Assembly: GCF_011057975.1 (NCBI RefSeq)
Contig: NZ_CP049109.1
Location: 496,001-560,000 of the forward strand
Source: Sphingosinithalassobacter tenebrarum
GTDB lineage: Bacteria > Pseudomonadota > Alphaproteobacteria > Sphingomonadales > Sphingomonadaceae
Length of the DNA: 64,000 nucleotides
Reading direction: 5' to 3'
Shown piece by piece: positions 59,490 to 64,000 of the stretch. The notes under the pieces are model-generated. The model saw nothing but the letters and a program-made list of their open reading frames with translations, was not told where the DNA came from and made no database searches. Position 1 is the first letter of the stretch; every line of letters begins with the position of its first letter. Both the position numbers and the translations under genes were made by a program.

Positions 59490-60170
59490 ATGGCAGGCTG
59501 GAAACTCGACGCCGAAGGGCATGCGCGCGTCACTGCCGCAGCGGCGGAGGCGGAGCGCGGGACGAATGGCGAGATCGTCACGATCCTGTCCGATCAGTCG
59601 GACAGCTATCGCGACGTCGCGCTTCATTATGCGGTCGCGGCGATGCTGCTGGTCGGCGGGCTGTGCGGGCTTTTGCCCGCGATCCCCGAATGGCTGGTGA
59701 CGCTCGGGCATGGCGGCTGGATCGATGCCGTCGCGCCGGGGCTGCTGATCTTCGTCACGATGCTGTTGCAGGTCGTGGCGTTCCTGCTGGTGCGCTACGG
59801 GCTCGAATATCGCCCGCTGCGGATGGCGCTGACGCCCAAGGCGACCAAGTCGCGCCGGGTGCAGCGCCGCGCGCTCGCGCTGTTCCGCGCGAGCGCCGAA
59901 AAGCGGACGGCGGCGCGCGAGGGCATTCTCCTCTATCTCTCGCTCGCCGAACATCGCGCCGAGATCATTGCCGACGAAGCGATCCACGGCGCCGTGCCGA
60001 TGGAGCGCTGGGGCGACGCGATGGCGGCGCTGATCGACAAGGTGCGCGCGGGCGACGCGGCGGACGGCATGGCCGATGCGGTGGCGCAGATCGGTTCGAT
60101 CCTTGCCGAACATCTGCCCAAGACCGACGACGACGAGAATGAACTCCCCGACCGGCTGATCCAGCTGTGA
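59490..60170 (+). CDS. TPM-domain membrane protein
   Basis: A protein of 226 residues without a signal peptide. The N-terminal part (AAAAEAERGTNGEIVTILSD) and the C-terminal half (EGILLYLSLAEHRAEIIADE) fit the TPM fold, with two apolar spans between them (residues about 50-70 and 85-110). This is the third TPM-type gene in a row. It ends overlapping the Nudix gene by GTGA. Confidence 0.82.
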   Translation: MAGWKLDAEGHARVTAAAAEAERGTNGEIVTILSDQSDSYRDVALHYAVAAMLLVGGLCGLLPAIPEWLVTLGHGGWIDAVAPGLLIFVTMLLQVVAFLLVRYGLEYRPLRMALTPKATKSRRVQRRALALFRASAEKRTAAREGILLYLSLAEHRAEIIADEAIHGAVPMERWGDAMAALIDKVRAGDAADGMADAVAQIGSILAEHLPKTDDDENELPDRLIQL

Positions 60171-60700
60171 CGACCACGCCCGATTTCGACGCCCCCGTCG
60201 AGACGATGTGGGAAGGCAAGTGGATCGTCGCCAAACGGCAGGGCCGCTGGGAATATGTCGGCCGGGCCCGGGGTATTCAGGCGGCGGTGATCCTCGCAAT
60301 CGAGGACGGTCATGTCCTGCTGGTCGAGCAATATCGCGTGCCGCTGGGGCAGCGCTGCCTCGAACTCCCGGCCGGGCTGATCGGTGACGAGGATGAAGGC
60401 GATACGGCGCATTCGGCCGCGATTCGCGAGCTGGAGGAGGAAACCGGCTATCAGGCCGAGCGGATGGAAGTGCTGGGCAAGTTTTTCAGCTCCCCCGGCA
60501 TGGTCAGCGAAGGCTTCACCCTGCTGCGCGCGCGCGGCCTGACGCGCATCGGCCCCGGCGGCGGCGTGGCGGGGGAGGACATCAAGGTCCACCGCGTCGC
60601 GCTGTCCGACATCGCCGATTTCGTCGCTGCCAAGCGCGATGCGGGCGTGGCGATGGATGTGAAGCTGTTGCTGCTGCTCGCGCAGGACTGGCTGGCCTAG
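60167..60700 (+). CDS. Nudix hydrolase (ADP-ribose pyrophosphatase-like)
   Basis: A protein of 177 residues from GTG 60167. The Nudix box runs through GLIGDEDEGDTAHSAAIREL, EEETGY, with the catalytic REXXEE helix. VEQYRVPLGQRCLELPAGLI upstream is the pattern of ADP-ribose pyrophosphatases. It is coupled to the TPM cluster and converges with the next gene, overlapping 4 bases at the stops. Confidence 0.92.
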   Translation: MTTTPDFDAPVETMWEGKWIVAKRQGRWEYVGRARGIQAAVILAIEDGHVLLVEQYRVPLGQRCLELPAGLIGDEDEGDTAHSAAIRELEEETGYQAERMEVLGKFFSSPGMVSEGFTLLRARGLTRIGPGGGVAGEDIKVHRVALSDIADFVAAKRDAGVAMDVKLLLLLAQDWLA

Positions 60701-61032
60701 CCGCCTTGCGCGCTCAGCCGGTCCCAATAGCCGCGCTGCATGCGGATCAGGCCGTCGCGGATCTCGAAAAAGCCGCAGCCGCGCAGGCCGCCGGGATCGC
60801 GCCATTCCATCGCGACCCAGTCGCCGTCCGACAGCCGGTTCTCGACAATGCAGCGCATGTCGGCGGCGGCGAATTCGGCGGCAAACATCGCGCGGATCGC
60901 CTCGCGGCCGGTTACGGGCTCAAGCGCGACCTGAAAATTGGTCGCGTCTTCGGCATAGAGCGCCGCCAGCGCATCGGCGTCGGCGGCATTGAACGCGGCG
61001 ATCCAGCTATCGAGGACCGCGTCGGGGCTCAC
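60697..61032 (-). CDS. nuclear transport factor 2-like (SnoaL/DUF4440) protein
   Basis: A cone-fold protein of 111 residues: [31 protein letters not shown] and WVAMEWRDPGGLRGCGFFEI are typical NTF2-like segments. Function is not predictable. It overlaps the start region of the NDUFS4-like gene by ATGA on the same strand. Confidence 0.85.
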   Translation of the reverse strand: MSPDAVLDSWIAAFNAADADALAALYAEDATNFQVALEPVTGREAIRAMFAAEFAAADMRCIVENRLSDGDWVAMEWRDPGGLRGCGFFEIRDGLIRMQRGYWDRLSAQGG

Positions 61033-61310
61033 CGGAAATTGTCGGCGTAAGCCTGAAGCTTCAGCTTGCGAGTCGGCGCGGGGACGACATGGAAGGGGAT
61101 GCCTTCGCGCTCGGCATAGGCCTTCGCCGCGTCGAGGCTCGGGAAGTTGAGGCGCAGCTGGTTGCGCGTGTCGCCCGAACCCGGCCAGCCGGTCAGCGGA
61201 TCGGGGCGCTGCGGCTCGAGCGGGTCATATTCGAGCACCCACTGGTCGGTCCGGTAGCGGCCGGACTGCATGGCGTTTTTGGGACGCTGATAGATACGTG
61301 CGCTGTTCAC
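61029..61310 (-). CDS. ETC complex I subunit, NDUFS4-like
   Basis: A protein of 93 residues starting MNSARIYQRPKNAMQSGRYR, with WVLEYDPLEPQRPDPLTGW and LNFPSLDAAKAYAEREGIPF. These are the conserved segments of the 18-kDa NDUFS4 accessory subunit of NADH:ubiquinone oxidoreductase, kept as a stand-alone gene in alphaproteobacteria. hrpB lies just upstream on the same strand. Confidence 0.92.
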   Translation of the reverse strand: MNSARIYQRPKNAMQSGRYRTDQWVLEYDPLEPQRPDPLTGWPGSGDTRNQLRLNFPSLDAAKAYAEREGIPFHVVPAPTRKLKLQAYADNFR

Positions 61311-61334
61311 TGGGCTGCCTCCATTGGCGCTTCC

Positions 61335-63818
61335 TTATCGTGTGCCGCCGCCTCTTGCATCGGCTTTTTTGGTGCGGAGCGTTGCATTGGCGCTCGCGGG
61401 ATCGTCGGGCCAGGGGTGTTTGGGATAGCGGCCGCGCATTTCCTTCGCCACCGCCGCCCAGCTTCCCGACCAGAAGCCGGGCAGGTCGCGCGTCGTCTGG
61501 ATCGGGCGACCGGCGGGAGACGTGAGGCTGAGGACGAGCGGCACGCGGTTGGCGCCGATCGCGGGATGTTCCGACAGGCCGAACAGCGATTGCACGCGCA
61601 ATTCGACTCGCGGACCGCCTTCGGCGCCGTAATCGATCGCGTGGCTGGAGCCTGCGGGGGTTTCGAAGCGGGCAGGCGCAAGGCGGTCGATCGTCTGCAT
61701 GCCGTCCCAACCGAGCAGGCCCTGCAAGGCTCCATGAAGCTGGTCGGCGGCAATCGCGTCGAGGCGGCGCTTGCCGGTGAGCAGCGGCGGCAACCATTCG
61801 TCGAGGCGGTCCGTTAGCGCCGCATCGCCGATCGGGTTCTCAGCCTCGCCGAAGGCGAAGGCCGCGCGGGTGCGCAGCGCGAGTGCCGAATCGCGCCAGG
61901 GGAGCAGCGACAGGCCGCCGCTGCGCACGCCCTTCAGCAAGGCCGCTTCGATCTCGGCTGCGTCGGCGGCCGAATCGGGGCCGCTCGACAGGCGAATCGC
62001 GCCGAGCCGGCGTTCGCGCAGTGCCTCGACTGCGCCGGTGGCGGCATTGAAGCGGACGGTCCGGCGGGTTTCGATGCGGTCGGCGAACAGGGTTTCGACG
62101 GTGGCGAAGTCGATCGGTGCGGCGGAAAGAATGCGCGCGCCCGATGCCATGCCCTGGGTTTCGGCGACCGCGAGCCATTCATGGCTGGCGAGTGACGAAG
62201 TCGGGTCGAGGCGGAAGCCGCGTCCGCCCGCCGAGGCCCAGCTTTCGCCGGTGGAATCGCGGCGGCGGGCGATGCGATCGGGGAAGGCGAGGGCGATGCA
62301 GGTGGCCAATCCTTGAGTCGCGCTTGTGGCACGTCCCTCGACTTCGCTCGGGACGAACGGGGGCTTTGTCCCGAGCCGGGCCCATCGTTCCGCCAGCTTC
62401 CTTGCGCTTTCCGCGCGCTTTCCGCGTTCGCTCCGCCAGCGGCGCAGGCGCAGGTCGAGGTCGGGGTCGTTGCCGCCGAGGCCGCGTTCGCCGAGCAGGA
62501 CGGCGACCTGGGCGGCCGTGCGGGCGAGGCCCGTTTCGCTCGCGCGCACCAGCATGTGGCCGAGGCGCGGCGGGAGCGGCAGCCCGGCGATGGCGCGACC
62601 GTGATCGGTCGGGCGGCCATCGGCGTCGAGCGCTGCCAGCGTGGTCAGCCGGGCGCGGGCTTCGGCGATCGCGGCTTGCGGCGGCGAATCGAGCCATTGC
62701 AGTTCGCGCGGATCGGATACGCCCCACAGGGCGCAATCGAGCGTCAGCGCCGACAAGTCGGCCTCGAGGATTTCGGGCGTGTCGAAGCGGGGCAGTCCCG
62801 CCGTCGCGGCTTCTTCCCAGAGGCGATAGGCGACCCCCGGCCCCTGCCGTGCGGCGCGGCCGGCGCGCTGCGTCACCGATGCCTGGCTGGCGCGTTCGGT
62901 GACGAGCCGGGTCATCCCGGCGGCGCGATCATAGCGCGGGCGTCGGGCGAGGCCGCTGTCGACCACGACGCGGATACCGTCGAGCGTCAGCGAGGTTTCG
63001 GCGATGCTGGTCGCGAGCACGATCTTGCGGCGGCCCTCCGGGTCGGGGGCTATCGCGGCGCGCTGCGCGGCGGGATCGAGGCTGCCGTGCAGCTTGTGGA
63101 GGATGGTGCCGGGCGGCGGATCGAGCCGTTCGGCGGTGCGCTCGATCTCGCCGACGCCGGGGAGGAAGGCGAGGATGCCGCCCGCTTCCTCGCGGAGCGC
63201 CTGGCGGATCGCGGCGGCCATCGAGTCCTCGCTGCGCGCTTCGGCGTTGCGGCCGATATGGTGGAGCGTGAGCGGGTGGCTGCGGCCTTCGCTCTCGATG
63301 ACCGGGGCGTTGCCCATCAGCACCGAGAAGCGCGCGCCGTCGAGCGTCGCCGACATCGGCACGATGCGCAGATCGGGGCGGAGCCCCGCCTGCGCGTCGA
63401 GCGCGAGTGCGAGTCCGAAATCGCTGTCGAGGCTGCGCTCATGGACTTCGTCGAACAGCACCGCCGAAACGCCCGCCAGTTCGGCATCGGCCTGGATGCG
63501 ATTGACGAAAATCCCTTCGGTGAGGACCGTCACGCGCGTCGCCGCCGAGCGTTTGGTGTCCATCCGCGTGGCATAGCCGAAGGTTCTGCCGACCGGCTCG
63601 CCCGCCAGCGCCGCCATCCGCTCGGCCGCCGCGCGCGCGGCGAGGCGGCGCGGCGAGAGCAGCAGGATTTCGCCGGTGCACCAGCTTTCGTGCAGCAGCG
63701 CCGGGGCAACGGCGGTGGTCTTGCCCGCGCCCGGCGGCGCGACGAGCACGGCGCTGCTCCCCGCGCGCAGCGAATCGAGTAAGGCCGGAAGGACGGCGTG
63801 GATCGGCAGCGCGCTCAT
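61335..63818 (-). CDS. hrpB: ATP-dependent helicase HrpB with repeat-derived insert
   Basis: A DEAH-type helicase of 827 residues. Walker A is in APPGAGKTTAVAPAL, motif II in VLFDEVHERSLDSD, motif VI in QRAGRAARQGPG, and the C-terminal HrpB-specific domain has FWSGSWAAVAKEMRGRYPKH. Its role in bacteria is uncertain (RNA processing). Around residues 484-500 is the segment TKPPFVPSEVEGRATSAT, which is the translation of a common dispersed repeat (62333-62364 region) and looks like an in-frame insert in a linker. The ATG is 15 bases from the second copy of the 34-base repeat. Confidence 0.95.
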   Translation of the reverse strand: MSALPIHAVLPALLDSLRAGSSAVLVAPPGAGKTTAVAPALLHESWCTGEILLLSPRRLAARAAAERMAALAGEPVGRTFGYATRMDTKRSAATRVTVLTEGIFVNRIQADAELAGVSAVLFDEVHERSLDSDFGLALALDAQAGLRPDLRIVPMSATLDGARFSVLMGNAPVIESEGRSHPLTLHHIGRNAEARSEDSMAAAIRQALREEAGGILAFLPGVGEIERTAERLDPPPGTILHKLHGSLDPAAQRAAIAPDPEGRRKIVLATSIAETSLTLDGIRVVVDSGLARRPRYDRAAGMTRLVTERASQASVTQRAGRAARQGPGVAYRLWEEAATAGLPRFDTPEILEADLSALTLDCALWGVSDPRELQWLDSPPQAAIAEARARLTTLAALDADGRPTDHGRAIAGLPLPPRLGHMLVRASETGLARTAAQVAVLLGERGLGGNDPDLDLRLRRWRSERGKRAESARKLAERWARLGTKPPFVPSEVEGRATSATQGLATCIALAFPDRIARRRDSTGESWASAGGRGFRLDPTSSLASHEWLAVAETQGMASGARILSAAPIDFATVETLFADRIETRRTVRFNAATGAVEALRERRLGAIRLSSGPDSAADAAEIEAALLKGVRSGGLSLLPWRDSALALRTRAAFAFGEAENPIGDAALTDRLDEWLPPLLTGKRRLDAIAADQLHGALQGLLGWDGMQTIDRLAPARFETPAGSSHAIDYGAEGGPRVELRVQSLFGLSEHPAIGANRVPLVLSLTSPAGRPIQTTRDLPGFWSGSWAAVAKEMRGRYPKHPWPDDPASANATLRTKKADARGGGTR
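62333..62364. repeat. dispersed hairpin repeat inside hrpB
   Basis: GTCCC and GGGAC pair around TCGACTTCGCTC, followed by GAACGGGGGC, a short palindromic motif widespread in sphingomonads. It is translated in frame in hrpB. Confidence 0.7.
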
Positions 63819-63833
63819 CGTCCTGCCCGTCCA

Positions 63834-63867
63834 AAGGAGACAAAAGAGACACCACGTCCCCCCTCCC
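63834..63867. repeat. 34-base dispersed repeat (copy 2, inverted)
   Basis: An exact inverted copy of 58080-58113, lying 15 bases upstream of the hrpB start. The following bases to 64000 show no ORF; they include TCCTGTAGGACA near 63970, a short inverted repeat. Confidence 0.85.
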
Positions 63868-64000
63868 TTTCCCGCTCCGGGAAGGGCGCCGCGTCAATCG
63901 GGAGGAGAAGAGTCGAGCAGCACAACATCGCGTTTCACGCACGCCATGACACAGAAGCGGTCCTGTAGGACAGCGGGGATTGGTTTTGTTTGGCGAGCAA

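Overview
The window is a high-GC chromosomal segment that looks like a sphingomonad (Alphaproteobacteria, Sphingomonadales). The evidence is a permuted two-piece tmRNA with the tag ANDNEALAIAA, NDUFA9-like and NDUFS4-like complex I proteins, a CBP3-type ubiquinol-cytochrome c chaperone gene next to a DUF177 gene, a TonB-dependent receptor, an RcnB-like protein, and the palindromic repeats typical of these genomes. No prophage, insertion sequence with a transposase, CRISPR array or rRNA was seen. Most of the window is core genome with short gaps and many 1-8 base stop/start overlaps.

Layout. 1-4.1 kb: the end of an MFS transporter gene and an overlapping amidohydrolase, tRNA-Leu(CAG) on the minus strand, an NDUFA9-like protein and uppP. 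4.2-11.1 kb: glutamate synthase in the order gltD, a DUF2059 gene, gltB. 11.3-18.5 kb: mixed housekeeping genes (GST, TM2 protein, PEBP, SDR, two tiny hydrophobic peptides, diguanylate cyclase, monooxygenase-like protein, peroxiredoxin, phospholipase A, histidinol-phosphatase-like). 18.9-19.4 kb: rpmI-rplT. 20.7-24.0 kb: four envelope proteins of unknown function forming two tandem copies of a two-gene module. 24.1-27.8 kb: pheS-pheT. 29.3-37.9 kb: an NIT-domain chemoreceptor, prfC, and an MFS / TonB receptor / TetR uptake locus. 37.9-41.4 kb: DUF177, cytochrome bc1 chaperone, bamE, an RcnB-like protein and a sugar dehydrogenase.

41.7-53.7 kb is the translation/RNA superoperon rimP-nusA-ylxR-infB-rbfA-tdk-(two DUF6491 genes)-truB-rpsO-pnp. 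Between infB and rbfA lies a 32-residue hydrophobic ORF resembling Firmicutes holin-like / Fst-TxpA type I toxins. Its Shine-Dalgarno is buried in a 34-nt hairpin. It is followed by two hairpins with the same loop, a degenerate second copy of its start region fused to the front of rbfA, and an antisense promoter-like sequence. This is the most unusual locus in the window. 53.8-64 kb: a histidine kinase with a hemerythrin-like neighbour, the permuted tmRNA gene, an Rrf2-type iron-sulfur regulator, mscL, a LemA-TPM-TPM-TPM cluster, a Nudix hydrolase, an NDUFS4-like subunit and hrpB.

A second theme is dispersed palindromic repeats. Five 120-145-base elements of two related types occur, plus shorter families. 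Several appear to lie in frame inside housekeeping genes (truB, ylxR, hrpB and the leader of a TPM protein), adding apparently low-complexity residues to proteins that must still work. All calls come from reading the sequence; no database search was possible.
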